DNA of 64,000 nt, taken from Sporosarcina koreensis. Its GTDB lineage: Bacteria > Bacillota > Bacilli > Bacillales_A > Planococcaceae. Shown one piece after another: positions 1 through 8,348 of this stretch. Under the pieces are notes generated by a model that ran no database searches, was not told the DNA's origin, and was given only the letters and a program-made list of their open reading frames with translations. The stretch's first letter is position 1, and each line of letters starts with the position of its first letter. Location of the stretch: the NCBI RefSeq assembly GCF_000826145.2, contig NZ_LN651336.1, forward strand, positions 291,501 through 355,500. Reading direction: 5' to 3'. The position numbers and the translations under genes are program-made.

Positions 1-147
1 TTCCGCACCGACCGTCACCGTCTGCCCGCCTTTGCCATGCCCTTTGTGCTTCTTGCTGCCGTTCCAGTACTGGTTATCCGCCAGTGCGGCTGTGCACGTC
101 GTCATGATCAGCAGTGCTGTCAGCACCATCATCATCCACTTTTTCAT
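1..147 (-). CDS. Secreted protein, N-terminus only (probable NamZ/DUF1343 exo-muramidase)
   Basis: Only the first 49 codons are inside the window; the gene continues beyond base 1. ATG at 147 follows AAGGGAGCGGTACG, a good ribosome site. The protein starts MKKWMMMVLTALLIM, a signal peptide that probably ends near ALA-DNQ, then a His/Lys/Gly-rich stretch. It is the last visible gene of a minus-strand run AmiE-like, NagZ, this gene, 13 bases after the nagZ stop. In Bacillus subtilis amiE-nagZ are followed by namZ (ybbC), which releases terminal MurNAc from wall fragments. The NamZ assignment is inferred from position only; no catalytic part is visible. Confidence 0.6.
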   Translation of the reverse strand, partial: MKKWMMMVLTALLIMTTCTAALADNQYWNGSKKHKGHGKGGQTVTVGAE

Positions 148-160
148 CGTACCGCTCCCT

Positions 161-2278
161 TCAGTTGTCATACGTCAGTCCATGGCCGAACGGATACAGC
201 GTCCCGCCCGACGGATCCGGAATCGTCACCGGCAGTTTGCCCTGTGGTGAGATCTCACCGAATATGGCGGATGCGGCCGCGTCAAAGCTCGCCGAACGGA
301 AACTGTACTGCGCGAGATACGCGTCGACTTCCGGATACGCCATGATGTCATACGGGTTCCGCACGCCGACCGCGATGACCGGCACGTCCGTCTTGGCCAT
401 CAATCCATTCACCATCTGCATCTGCGGATGGGATGGCGCACGGCCCGCCACCGTTGAAGTTGTCGTGCCTGCGATGATGGCGGACACGTCCGCAAGCTGT
501 GCATATTGCTCATCCGTCAGCGGTTCCCCTGTCTTGATGAGCACCGTGTTGGTATGGCGCTTCTTCACAGAGGTGTATAGATCATCGATATACGAACTGC
601 CGACAACCGCGATCTTGTCCGTCGCTTCAGGCACAAGCGGCAAGACCGACTCATTCTTTACAAGCGTCACGGATTTCTCCGCCACCTCCCGCTCGACCTG
701 CTTATGCGCATCGGAACCGACTGTCTTTTCAGCGTTGGCGATCACTGATTCGATCGGTGCCGGCAATTCTTCCTTCACGATACCGCGTTTCAGTTTGAGT
801 GACAGAATCCGCTCCACGGACTGCTCGATGCGCTGCTCCGAAATGTCACCGGAACGTACAGCGCCCAACAGACCGTCCGCAACACTTTCCAATCCGACTG
901 GCATGAGGACGAGATCCGTACCTGCCTGTACTGCACGGATGACTGCATCGACCGGTCCGAAGTGTTCGACGATGGCTCCCATATTGAGGGCATCCGTCGT
1001 GATCAGTCCTTCATATCCCATCTCCTCGCGCATCAGTTCCGTCAGTACTTTGTGCGAAAGTGTCGCCGGCAGGGTGATCTCCGTGCCGTCCTTCTTCGAG
1101 ATCACCGTCGTGCCGTCTATCTTCGGGAACGTCACGTGCGCTGTCATGATCGCATCGACTCCCGCATCCATCGCCTGCTGGAATGGATACAGCTCGACCT
1201 GTTTCAGCCGTTCCTTGTCATACGGTACTTCTGGAAGTCCGAGGTGGGAGTCGACTGCCGTATCCCCGTGGCCCGGGAAGTGCTTCGCCGTCCCGGATGT
1301 CCCGGTTCCCTGAAGGCCGTTCGTGTAAGCAACCCCGAGCTTGGCCGTAAGTTCCGGATCCTCGCTGAACGAACGGACGCCGATGACCGGATTGTCCGGG
1401 TTATTGTTGATATCGAACGATGGGGCGAAGTTCATGTTGATGCCGAGTGCATGCAGTTCCTCACCGATCGCCTGACCGACCTGGTGTGCAAGCTCTTCAC
1501 TGCGCGCTGCACCGAGTGCCATGTTGCCCGGCATATCCGTCCCGGACTGGAGACGCGTCACGATGCCGCCTTCCTGGTCGATCGACATGAGGAGGCCGTA
1601 TTTTTCGGAAGCCTTCTGATAATCCGCGACCAGTCTTGCGGTCTGCTCCGTCGTTACGACATTCTCGCGGAAGAGGATCACACCGCCAAGATGATGTTTC
1701 TTGACAAGTGCTTCGATTTCCGGCGTCAGTTCGGTGACATTCTTGCCGTTCATTGTCCGGAAATCAGGCATGAGCATCTGCCCGACTTTCTCTTCCAGCG
1801 TCATGCCGCGGATTGCGTTCGGCACGAGGTCATACTGCTTGCCGTGCATCTTCTTCACTTCGTACGACAGCGAGAATTTCCCGTGTTGCTTGCCTGAGTT
1901 TTTCACCGGCTTTGCGATGACGAGGACCCGGTCCGTCAGCCGCCCGTCCCGCACCAGAATCGTCGAAGCGCCGGGTTTTCCGGTCATCTTGACAACGCCG
2001 TCACGGCTGACAGAAGCGACGCGGCGGTTCGTCGATGTCCATTGCAGGCGGGCCGCCGGTTTCACGAAATGCCCGTCTTTGTATACATGCAGCGGTGTCA
2101 GCTGCAGCGTGCCGTCTTCGAACTGATCAGTCGACTGCGGCACGTTCTGCAGCAGGACAAGATCATGCCCCTGTGAATGGTGCGGTTTTGCCTGGACTGC
2201 AGTGCCGCTCATCGCTGCAGTCAGCACCAGGATTCCCGCCAGCAGCGGGACGAACAGATAGTTGCGCAGTTTCTTCAT
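161..2278 (-). CDS. nagZ: Secreted GH3 beta-N-acetylglucosaminidase (NagZ-like)
   Basis: Removes terminal GlcNAc from peptidoglycan fragments outside the cell. About 705 residues: signal peptide 1-30, a bacterial Ig-like (BIG2-type) domain about 45-125, then a glycoside hydrolase family 3 domain with the NagZ hallmark KHFPGHGDT near 332-340 (catalytic Asp-His dyad) and ITTDALNM carrying the likely nucleophile Asp. A C-terminal GH3_C-like alpha/beta domain follows. Of two nearby ATGs (2284, 2278) the second fits the AAAGGGAGAG ribosome site better. It lies 10-16 bases after the AmiE-like gene, so co-transcribed. The N-terminal Ig-like domain suggests wall attachment; this is inference. Confidence 0.9.
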   Translation of the reverse strand: MKKLRNYLFVPLLAGILVLTAAMSGTAVQAKPHHSQGHDLVLLQNVPQSTDQFEDGTLQLTPLHVYKDGHFVKPAARLQWTSTNRRVASVSRDGVVKMTGKPGASTILVRDGRLTDRVLVIAKPVKNSGKQHGKFSLSYEVKKMHGKQYDLVPNAIRGMTLEEKVGQMLMPDFRTMNGKNVTELTPEIEALVKKHHLGGVILFRENVVTTEQTARLVADYQKASEKYGLLMSIDQEGGIVTRLQSGTDMPGNMALGAARSEELAHQVGQAIGEELHALGINMNFAPSFDINNNPDNPVIGVRSFSEDPELTAKLGVAYTNGLQGTGTSGTAKHFPGHGDTAVDSHLGLPEVPYDKERLKQVELYPFQQAMDAGVDAIMTAHVTFPKIDGTTVISKKDGTEITLPATLSHKVLTELMREEMGYEGLITTDALNMGAIVEHFGPVDAVIRAVQAGTDLVLMPVGLESVADGLLGAVRSGDISEQRIEQSVERILSLKLKRGIVKEELPAPIESVIANAEKTVGSDAHKQVEREVAEKSVTLVKNESVLPLVPEATDKIAVVGSSYIDDLYTSVKKRHTNTVLIKTGEPLTDEQYAQLADVSAIIAGTTTSTVAGRAPSHPQMQMVNGLMAKTDVPVIAVGVRNPYDIMAYPEVDAYLAQYSFRSASFDAAASAIFGEISPQGKLPVTIPDPSGGTLYPFGHGLTYDN

Positions 2279-2293
2279 CGCCATCTCTCCCTT

Positions 2294-3940
2294 TTAATGA
2301 TTTCGTCGTTCCCATTCGGACGATTGCTTCGCAGGCTTCACCGTCCTGCCGTCCAGTTTGAAGTCCCCGACATACCAGCCGCGGCCATTGACCAGTGTAT
2401 CGGTCGTATACCGGAAGCGGACGAACTGTGTGCCTGGAGGCAATGAAACCGACATCTGACGCCATTTCGAGTTCGTCCCTGTGAGCCGGATGCCCGCTCC
2501 CTGCCAGTCAGTCCCGTTCACGGACGTTTCGACGATACCGAAATCGGAGTCCTGTTCAAGCTCGTACCACGTGCCGAACGTCAATTTTCGTGCGTTCTTC
2601 CAGGTCTCCAGCACCAGCGTGCGGTCCTGCTTATCACCGTATCCTGCGAACCAGGCATCCGTCCGTCTCGGAATCGGTGCAGGGATTGCATCCGCAGCGT
2701 GACGGACGAACTGACGGCGGACACCGTTCAGCGAGATGGTCTTGCGGGTCGGGTGCACCCGATTCGTCAGCAGCACCGCAACCGTTTTGTTGGTCGGACT
2801 GATCACGAGGCTCGTACCCGTGAATCCGGTATGGCCGGCGGTCGACGGACTTGCGAGCGCATCCATATACCATCCTTGGTTCAGTTCCCAGCCAAGACCA
2901 TGATCATTCCCTTTGGATTCAGGAATTTGATTCTGCCCAAGAAGTTTTACAGTGGACGGCTTCAGAATCCGTTTGCCGCCGTAACGACCTTCATTCAAAA
3001 TCATATGGCCGAAAATACCCAAGTCCTTCGCTGTCGAGAAAACGCCGGCATGTCCTGCCACCCCGCCGAGTGACCAGGCGTTTTCATCATGCACCTCTCC
3101 CCAGACGAGGCCGCGCCCGATTTCCGGCTGGTATTCCGTCGCAGCAATCCGCTGTTTCAGTGATGCCGGCGGATTGTACATCGTGTCCTTCATGCCGAGC
3201 GGTCCGGTGATCTGCTCCTTCACAAACTGATCGAGACGTTTGCCTGACAGTTTTTCGATGACCGCGCCGAGCGTGATCATGTTCAGGTCACTGTACGTAT
3301 ACCGGGTTCCGGGCTCCGCTTCCAGACCTTGCGCGAATACGAGCTGCAGCCTGTCCTCCCGATTGTTCCCCTTCGAGTGAAGCGGAATCCACGCCGTGAA
3401 CCCGGACGTATGGGTCATCAGCTGCCGGATCGTCACCGCCTCCTTGCCGTTCGCCGCAAATTCCGGGATGTAGCGCGCAACCGGCGCATCGAGTTCGAGC
3501 CTGCCGCTTTCGTACAGCTTCATGGCGGCGACCGTCGTGAAGATCTTGCTGATCGACGCCACGTCGAAGATTGTGTCCGTCCGCATGGCGACCGGCTTGT
3601 CCATCTCTGTGAACTGATTATCCGTGTAGCGTGCAGCATCCCCGTAGGCCTGCTGCTTCACGATATGGCCGCTGCGCGCGACCAGTACGACAGCACCCGG
3701 AATCGTCTTCTCCGCAATCGCCTGTTCCATGACCCCATCGATCGCCCGCAGCGGTTCCTGCCGCATTCCTGCGCCCTTCGCGGAACCCGGATGCAAAACA
3801 GGCGCCCCGTGCCCTGGATTGTTCCACGCCTTGTGCGGAACCGAACCTCCATACGCTTCTGTCGTACCCGCCATCACCAGCCCACCGGCAAGTGCACCGG
3901 CCAGCAGCGCCGCCAGCAGTTTCCTCCTCGGTTTCCCCAT
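2294..3940 (-). CDS. Secreted serine hydrolase, beta-lactamase fold (AmiE/YbbE-like amidase)
   Basis: Probable N-acetylmuramyl-L-alanine amidase acting on muropeptides outside the cell. The start at 3940 (MGKPRRK) follows GAGGGGATGGACTG; upstream in-frame ATGs lack a site. Signal peptide 1-30. Penicillin-binding/beta-lactamase motifs: SISK at 129-132 (nucleophile Ser and Lys), a YSDLN element, and HTGFTGT as the third motif. The family core ends near residue 400; the remaining about 130 residues form an extra beta-sandwich-like domain with VNGRGWYVGDFKLDG, resembling immune-inhibitor-A/MAM-type modules, probably for substrate or wall binding. First gene of the AmiE-NagZ-NamZ run. Exact substrate is inferred from neighbours. 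Confidence 0.82.
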   Translation of the reverse strand: MGKPRRKLLAALLAGALAGGLVMAGTTEAYGGSVPHKAWNNPGHGAPVLHPGSAKGAGMRQEPLRAIDGVMEQAIAEKTIPGAVVLVARSGHIVKQQAYGDAARYTDNQFTEMDKPVAMRTDTIFDVASISKIFTTVAAMKLYESGRLELDAPVARYIPEFAANGKEAVTIRQLMTHTSGFTAWIPLHSKGNNREDRLQLVFAQGLEAEPGTRYTYSDLNMITLGAVIEKLSGKRLDQFVKEQITGPLGMKDTMYNPPASLKQRIAATEYQPEIGRGLVWGEVHDENAWSLGGVAGHAGVFSTAKDLGIFGHMILNEGRYGGKRILKPSTVKLLGQNQIPESKGNDHGLGWELNQGWYMDALASPSTAGHTGFTGTSLVISPTNKTVAVLLTNRVHPTRKTISLNGVRRQFVRHAADAIPAPIPRRTDAWFAGYGDKQDRTLVLETWKNARKLTFGTWYELEQDSDFGIVETSVNGTDWQGAGIRLTGTNSKWRQMSVSLPPGTQFVRFRYTTDTLVNGRGWYVGDFKLDGRTVKPAKQSSEWERRNH

Positions 3941-4274
3941 CAGTCCATCCCCTCTCATCGTAGTGTAAGCCCTTTCACTATAATCAATAACCGATGTAGC
4001 CGCCATACGACCGAAGGGCAAATGTTTCCAGTGAACATGGGAGATAAGAACAAAACATTGCTAGTATAATTGTCTGATAAATGAAATAAATAATCCGTGT
4101 TATTCCGATTAATTATGAAACAAAACGACAAAAAACACCCTCCGTCGAAGACGGAAAGTGTTTGATTTGATACTTGCAGACTAGACCATCTCAGCAACTG
4201 AATGCCCAGTAGTCTGGAAACGTACTGGGCAGAGATAGACACAGGGCAGAAGGAAATCCAATTCCTATTCAGGG
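3941..4274. other. Intergenic region between two minus-strand genes
   Basis: No credible gene. It must hold the promoter of the muropeptide operon (an AT-rich stretch at 4040-4130) and the terminator of the gene at 4275-4862. I see no convincing MurR or CcpA box. Confidence 0.5.
4132..4163 (-). terminator. Rho-independent terminator
   Basis: Read on the minus strand: AAACAC-TT-TCCGTC, loop TTC, GACGGA-GG-GTGTTT followed by TTTTTTG. It sits downstream of the stop at 4275. Confidence 0.7.
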
Positions 4275-4862
4275 TCATTTCCCGATAACACCAATCACAA
4301 ATCCTTCATATAGGTTTTCCCGATCCGTTCCCCATCTGAGATGCAGCGAAGACAGGATTTCCACGTGGTCAGCCGGGAACTCACCAGATCTTGAACCGGT
4401 ACTGACCATTTCATTCTCCACCTCATCCGGGGCAGGATCATAGTCAGCACCCGAGCTGATGACGCTTTGGATCTTTCCGGCCGATGGATCGATATCCACA
4501 ACCATCTGCAGACGGACAGTCCCCTCTTTCGTCGGAACCTCCCTCACCACTTGCCGCTCAGGTCCGGAACCGAGGGATTCTCCATATGTATACAGAACGT
4601 CTTCGGTGTCTTTATCCGTGACATCGACAAACACATGGGAATCCGTCGTCCGCTTCGTCAGGAGGACATCCTTTTTCTCATAAGGAATTTCCACATACAG
4701 CTGATTCAGCGCCAGCTGGTGTCCCGTCAGCCCCGGCGGATCAGTATACTCGGATGTACCGTACTGTTCCGCAGGATCTTCCTCATCTGGACGGTCGATC
4801 ACCAGCACCGCCAAAAATATGACTACTGCCAGAAGGACAGCAATCCAATATTCCTTCTTCAT
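4275..4862 (-). CDS. Membrane-anchored hypothetical protein with extracytoplasmic domain
   Basis: 195 residues. ATG at 4862 follows GAGGGGAGGATGTGGA, a strong site; an in-frame extension to 4925 has none. Residues about 5-22 form one transmembrane segment (YWIAVLLAVVIFLAVLVI), then an acidic linker and a soluble domain of about 150 residues with regularly spaced beta-like segments. No recognised catalytic motif. Next gene upstream is a small membrane protein 31 bases away. Function unknown; topology suggests the bulk is outside the membrane. Confidence 0.7.
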   Translation of the reverse strand: MKKEYWIAVLLAVVIFLAVLVIDRPDEEDPAEQYGTSEYTDPPGLTGHQLALNQLYVEIPYEKKDVLLTKRTTDSHVFVDVTDKDTEDVLYTYGESLGSGPERQVVREVPTKEGTVRLQMVVDIDPSAGKIQSVISSGADYDPAPDEVENEMVSTGSRSGEFPADHVEILSSLHLRWGTDRENLYEGFVIGVIGK

Positions 4863-4893
4863 TCCACATCCTCCCCTCACTGCCGAAAAAACC

Positions 4894-5052
4894 CTACTTG
4901 CGCGCTTCACGCTTCGCCCAGACAATGGACAGCAGACAACTCACTACGAACGCGACAATCGCGCCAAAGACACTTTGCGAAATGGAACGATTGGCTATAT
5001 AAATGCCGACGAACGTTCCGATCGTGATTCCAAGCGGCAGTGTCCACTTCAT
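4894..5052 (-). CDS. Small membrane protein, 52 aa
   Basis: Starts MKWTLPLGIT at 5052 behind AGGGGAGGTGCTGCT, an excellent site that decides the start against the longer in-frame reading. Two hydrophobic segments (about 4-20 and 26-46) and a basic C-terminus WAKREARK. Follows the gene at 5069-5299 by 16 bases, so likely an operon. Function unknown. Confidence 0.7.
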   Translation of the reverse strand: MKWTLPLGITIGTFVGIYIANRSISQSVFGAIVAFVVSCLLSIVWAKREARK

Positions 5053-5068
5053 AGCAGCACCTCCCCTT

Positions 5069-5299
5069 TCAGTTCCCACGGCTGTCATCCTGATCATCTC
5101 GTGTACACTGTTCCGCCGTAACACTGCGTTTGTTTTTCCGATTCCAGACTGTGAACAACAGCCAGCCCCAGGCAACCAGATAAGCGACACCGAGCCCTTT
5201 GGTCGCCCAATGGCTGAAGCCAAGCGTGAACACGCACACCACATACGCCAACCATGCCACAGCACCGGCTGCCAGCAACCCTGGATATTTCTTTTCCAC
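5069..5299 (-). CDS. Small membrane protein, 76 aa
   Basis: Likely GTG start at 5299 (VEKKYPGLL) behind AAGCAGGTGCC; longer in-frame ATG starts lack a good site. Two transmembrane segments (AAGAVAWLAYVVCVFTLGF and GVAYLVAWGWLLFTV) and a charged C-terminal tail. Clustered with two other small membrane proteins at 4275-5052. No family recognised. Confidence 0.6.
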   Translation of the reverse strand: MEKKYPGLLAAGAVAWLAYVVCVFTLGFSHWATKGLGVAYLVAWGWLLFTVWNRKNKRSVTAEQCTRDDQDDSRGN

Positions 5300-5474
5300 A
5301 CGGCACCTGCTTTCGCGGTTTCTCAGAGACATTCCGATACAGAGACTCTCCACACAGCCTACCATTCGTTGAATTGTTTGTCAGCAGCAGATCTTGTTTG
5401 CTTTGATTCAGCAGACATCGCGCTTACCCAAACAGCCGCGGCCGGTTCAGAAAGAGATCCGTTTTTTGAGCAAA

Positions 5475-5500
5475 TAAAAAAGACCCTGCATAATGCAGGG
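5475..5500 (-). terminator. Terminator of the cold-shock gene
   Basis: Minus strand: CCCTGCAT, 1-base loop region, ATGCAGGG then TCTTTTTTATTTG. It lies 19 bases after the csp stop codon. Confidence 0.85.
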
Positions 5501-5518
5501 CCCTTTCCATGATGGTAA

Positions 5519-5719
5519 TCAGTTCTTTTCAACGTTAGCAGCTTGCAGGCCGCGCTGTCCTTGCTCCACATCGAATGTGACGCTTTGACCTTCGTCTAAA
5601 GATTTGAAACCTTCACCTTGGATAGCTGAGAAATGTACGAATACGTCTTCTCCGCCTTCACGCTCGATGAAACCGAATCCTTTGTCTGCGTTGAACCACT
5701 TAACTGTACCTTGTTCCAT
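5519..5719 (-). CDS. Cold-shock protein, CspA family
   Basis: 66 residues, the full normal length of a single OB-fold cold-shock domain that binds single-stranded RNA and DNA and acts as RNA chaperone in the cytoplasm. RNP1 KGFGFI (13-18) and RNP2 VFVHF (26-30) are intact, as are the aromatic residues of the binding face (W8, F9). RBS is CAGGAGGCAAACCATT. The 250 bases upstream are AT-rich and gene-free, which fits the long structured 5' leader typical of csp genes, though I did not fold it. Confidence 0.96.
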   Translation of the reverse strand: MEQGTVKWFNADKGFGFIEREGGEDVFVHFSAIQGEGFKSLDEGQSVTFDVEQGQRGLQAANVEKN

Positions 5720-6014
5720 AATGGTTTGCCTCCTGGTGCGGATCTCCGCACAATTTGTTACTATGCTTGCTCAAATACTTTAGACGAAAAACAAAACTTT
5801 TTGTCGTACTGATAAAGAACAAAGATAATACTCTCTAACCATAACAGGTATGTGCTGGAATAGCAAACAATATCGTCAAATTAAATAAATCTCCGCCGCA
5901 ATCCATCCGTCGCGTCGGCGGCCGACGTCTCACTGCTGGGCGTGCTGAACCGAATAGCATCCCGGCTTCCCGGTGAATACAGTATGGGAGATGAATGATA
6001 AGGAGAGAAGCGGA

Positions 6015-7157
6015 TTGCAAATCCACACCGTAAAACAAGGCGATTCCTTATGGGCCATTGCCCAGAGAACCGGAGTCACAGTAAATCAGATCGTCGCAGC
6101 CAATGGGCTCGCGAACCCGAATGCGCTCGTTGTCGGTCAAGCTCTGGTCATTCCCACGGCATCCCGCGCCACGGCGGCGAAACCGGTTATCGACGTCAAT
6201 GCATATACCATCAATGCCGGTGAAACCGGCGCGCAGGAGATCCAGGAAGTCGGCCGGTATCTGACGTATTGGATGCCGTTCGTCTACAGGGTGAAAGAAG
6301 ACGGCACGTTATCAACGCTCGATGACACGGAAATGCTGAGATCCGCCGCAGCCGAACGGATTGTGCCGGTGCTGGCGATCACCAACTTCAGTTCCACTGA
6401 GTCCGGAACGGCCCTCGCACATACCATCTTATCGAGCAAGGAACTCCAGGAGAAAACCATCGCCAGCATCCTCACGGTCATGAAAGCGAAAGGCTACCGG
6501 GGGCTCAACATCGATTTCGAGAACGTCCGCCCGTCGGACCGTGAATTCTATAACCAATTCCTGCAGCTGGCCGTCGACCGCCTGCATCCTGAAGGGTACT
6601 TCGTCTCCTCCGCGCTGGCCCCGAAAACAAGCAGTGACCAGAAAGGACTGCTCTATGAAGCGCATGACTACGAAGCACACGGCAGGATCGTGGATTTCGT
6701 CGTGCTGATGACGTATGAATGGGGCTACCGGAAAGGACCCGCCCAAGCCATCTCCCCGCTCAATGAAATCAAGAAAGTGCTCGATTACGCGGTCACCGTC
6801 ATCCCGCGCGACAAGATCCTGATGGGCTTCCAGATCTACGCACGCGACTGGCAGCTGCCGTTCGTCCGGGGCCAGGAGGCGGAGACCTTCAGCCAGCAGG
6901 AAGCGGTCCGCCGCGCCATCCAGCATCAGGTCGCGATCCAATATGACCCCGTCGCGCAATCCCCGTTCTTCCGGTACACCGATTCAGCCGGACACCGGCA
7001 CGAAGTGTGGTTCGAAGATGCCCGAAGCGCCCAGGCGAAATTCGACCTGGTGAAACAGTACAACCTGAGAGGTATCAGTTATTGGGTATTGGGCTATCCA
7101 TACCCGCAGAACTGGCTGCTGCTGGAGGATAACTTTACAATCCGGAAGCGTCTGTAA
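6015..7157 (+). CDS. LysM-GH18 peptidoglycan/chitin hydrolase (YaaH/YdhD type)
   Basis: TTG start at 6015 (MQIHTVKQGD) chosen because AAGGAGAG lies 6-7 bases upstream and family members begin this way. Residues 1-47 are one LysM wall-binding module; about 60-380 are a glycoside hydrolase 18 barrel with GLNIDFEN at 163-170, where E169 is the expected catalytic acid, and WVLGYPYPQNW near the end. Bacillus homologues are SleL/YaaH/YdhD spore-cortex N-acetylglucosaminidases. No signal peptide is seen, as in the spore enzymes. Whether this organism sporulates is not shown here. Confidence 0.9.
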   Translation: MQIHTVKQGDSLWAIAQRTGVTVNQIVAANGLANPNALVVGQALVIPTASRATAAKPVIDVNAYTINAGETGAQEIQEVGRYLTYWMPFVYRVKEDGTLSTLDDTEMLRSAAAERIVPVLAITNFSSTESGTALAHTILSSKELQEKTIASILTVMKAKGYRGLNIDFENVRPSDREFYNQFLQLAVDRLHPEGYFVSSALAPKTSSDQKGLLYEAHDYEAHGRIVDFVVLMTYEWGYRKGPAQAISPLNEIKKVLDYAVTVIPRDKILMGFQIYARDWQLPFVRGQEAETFSQQEAVRRAIQHQVAIQYDPVAQSPFFRYTDSAGHRHEVWFEDARSAQAKFDLVKQYNLRGISYWVLGYPYPQNWLLLEDNFTIRKRL

Positions 7158-7162
7158 GATTT

Positions 7163-7214
7163 AAAAAACCGGAACTCCATTGAATTCAGCATTCAGAGGA
7201 GTTCCGGCTTTTTG
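7163..7214. terminator. Bidirectional terminator
   Basis: AAAAAACCGGAACTCC and GGAGTTCCGGCTTTTT form a 10-bp perfect stem with a 19-base loop. It ends the GH18 gene and, in the other direction, the Fic/small-ORF transcript. Confidence 0.85.
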
Positions 7215-7269
7215 GATAAGTTCATATCTCAGCAACAGAGGTAAACAGAGTCGTATGCCGTAACTTTAT

Positions 7270-7425
7270 TCAAAATGGTAAATCATCATCTTCTATGTCT
7301 GGAATTCCAGCACCATCAGCAAAGAGATTTTCCGTTTCTGCTTGTACCCATGTTATCCCGTAAGGCGCTCCGCCTGACGTGTATCCTGCTGTATAGAACA
7401 GTCCGCTGCCTTGACAGTCTTCCAT
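7270..7425 (-). CDS. Small protein (51 aa) ending in an SSB-like DDDLPF tail
   Basis: Minus-strand frame from ATG 7425 to TGA 7270 reads MEDCQGSGLFYTAGY..., with GGAPYGITWV in the middle and a C-terminus PDIEDDDLPF. The last six residues match the acidic tip by which single-stranded-DNA-binding proteins recruit repair and replication partners. GGAAGAG lies 9 bases before the ATG. The frame stays open and basic (RAKRHKRNDWKSDQY) back to a stop at 7471, so the gene may have lost its N-terminus. It follows fic by 60 bases. Coding status and function are inferred. Confidence 0.5.
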   Translation of the reverse strand: MEDCQGSGLFYTAGYTSGGAPYGITWVQAETENLFADGAGIPDIEDDDLPF

Positions 7426-7484
7426 GTACTGATCGCTCTTCCAGTCGTTCCTCTTGTGTCGTTTAGCCCTCTATAGCTCTCCCT

Positions 7485-8210
7485 CTACAGAACACTCAAA
7501 TACAAATCGAGTGAGTCTTCCACTTCCCGTGCCACCAAGGCAATGAAATCATCATAATTCCCTGTAGTATGGGCTTTATCAAGCGCCTCGTAATAAGCCA
7601 GCCGATTGCTGACTTTGATGACCACCGCTGGAAATCCTTCTTTCATGATCTCCAGGTTCAGCAACAGTCTGGACGTGCGTCCGTTCCCATCAATGAACGG
7701 GTGGATCCCGACAAATAGGGCATGCAGCATAGCTCCGCGCTCAACAGGATGGAGGTGGGTCCCTTCCGTTTCATACCACCTCAACAGCTGCTCCATTTCC
7801 TCTTGGATCAGAAAATGGGCAGGCGGTCGATGGTTCGCCCCTGAGATGAAAACCTGTTCTTTCCGATAGACACCGGCATGTTCCTCATGAATCCCTTTCA
7901 GAACGAGCCGATGCAGGTTTTTGATCTGCCATTCGGAAAGCGGTTCTTCGTTTCGGACAATTTCCTCGACATATTGGATTGCATCCCGATGGTTGATAAC
8001 TTCCAGATGCTCCCGTAACGTCTTGCCTCCCACCGTAATTCCTTCCAGCACCACTTTTGTCTCGTTGATGGTCAGCGTATTCCCTTCAATGGCATTGGAA
8101 TTATATGTCCACTCTAGGAACAATTTCTCTTTCAAGCTTTTTAATGTGTAGGCAGGCAGTGGCCTGGCAGCATCCAACCGGGCTTTCTTTTCATCGATGA
8201 TTTCAAACAA
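7485..8210 (-). CDS. Fic family protein (probable AMP-transferase)
   Basis: 241 residues. Fic proteins usually transfer AMP from ATP to a hydroxyl of a target protein. The active-site motif HPFIDGNGRTSR at 170-181 is complete (catalytic His, acidic Asp, phosphate-binding Arg). An N-terminal inhibitory helix motif SNAIEG at 38-43 fits (S/T)xxxE(G/N), making it a self-inhibited class II Fic. TTG start at 8210 with AGGGGG upstream. Target unknown. It stands alone apart from the tiny downstream ORF. Confidence 0.9.
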   Translation of the reverse strand: MFEIIDEKKARLDAARPLPAYTLKSLKEKLFLEWTYNSNAIEGNTLTINETKVVLEGITVGGKTLREHLEVINHRDAIQYVEEIVRNEEPLSEWQIKNLHRLVLKGIHEEHAGVYRKEQVFISGANHRPPAHFLIQEEMEQLLRWYETEGTHLHPVERGAMLHALFVGIHPFIDGNGRTSRLLLNLEIMKEGFPAVVIKVSNRLAYYEALDKAHTTGNYDDFIALVAREVEDSLDLYLSVL

Positions 8211-8279
8211 TCCCGCCGCCCCCTGTCTCCCGATTTTGCGTTAGCTTTAGTATATCGCAGTACATGGAAATATGTAAAA

Positions 8280-8348
8280 AACGCACCTGCGCAGGATACA
8301 ATCGTGTTTATTCAATCATTCACGTTTGTTTGGTGCACAGATGCGCTA
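8280..8348. repeat. Dispersed imperfect palindromic element, copy A
   Basis: Arms CGCACCTGCGCAGGATACAA and, after a loop TTTATTCAATCATT, CACGTTTGTTTGGTGCACAG continuing ATGCGCT, are imperfect inverted repeats of about 25 bases. The loop and right arm closely match the element at 20744-20826 read in reverse, and the half element at 19651-19684. The right arm runs into the 3' end of the kinase gene at 8312. Confidence 0.7.

Noticed and set aside
114-1313. Plus-strand open frame opposite nagZ
   Set aside because: Ser/Thr-rich antisense product without homology signal; nagZ is certain.
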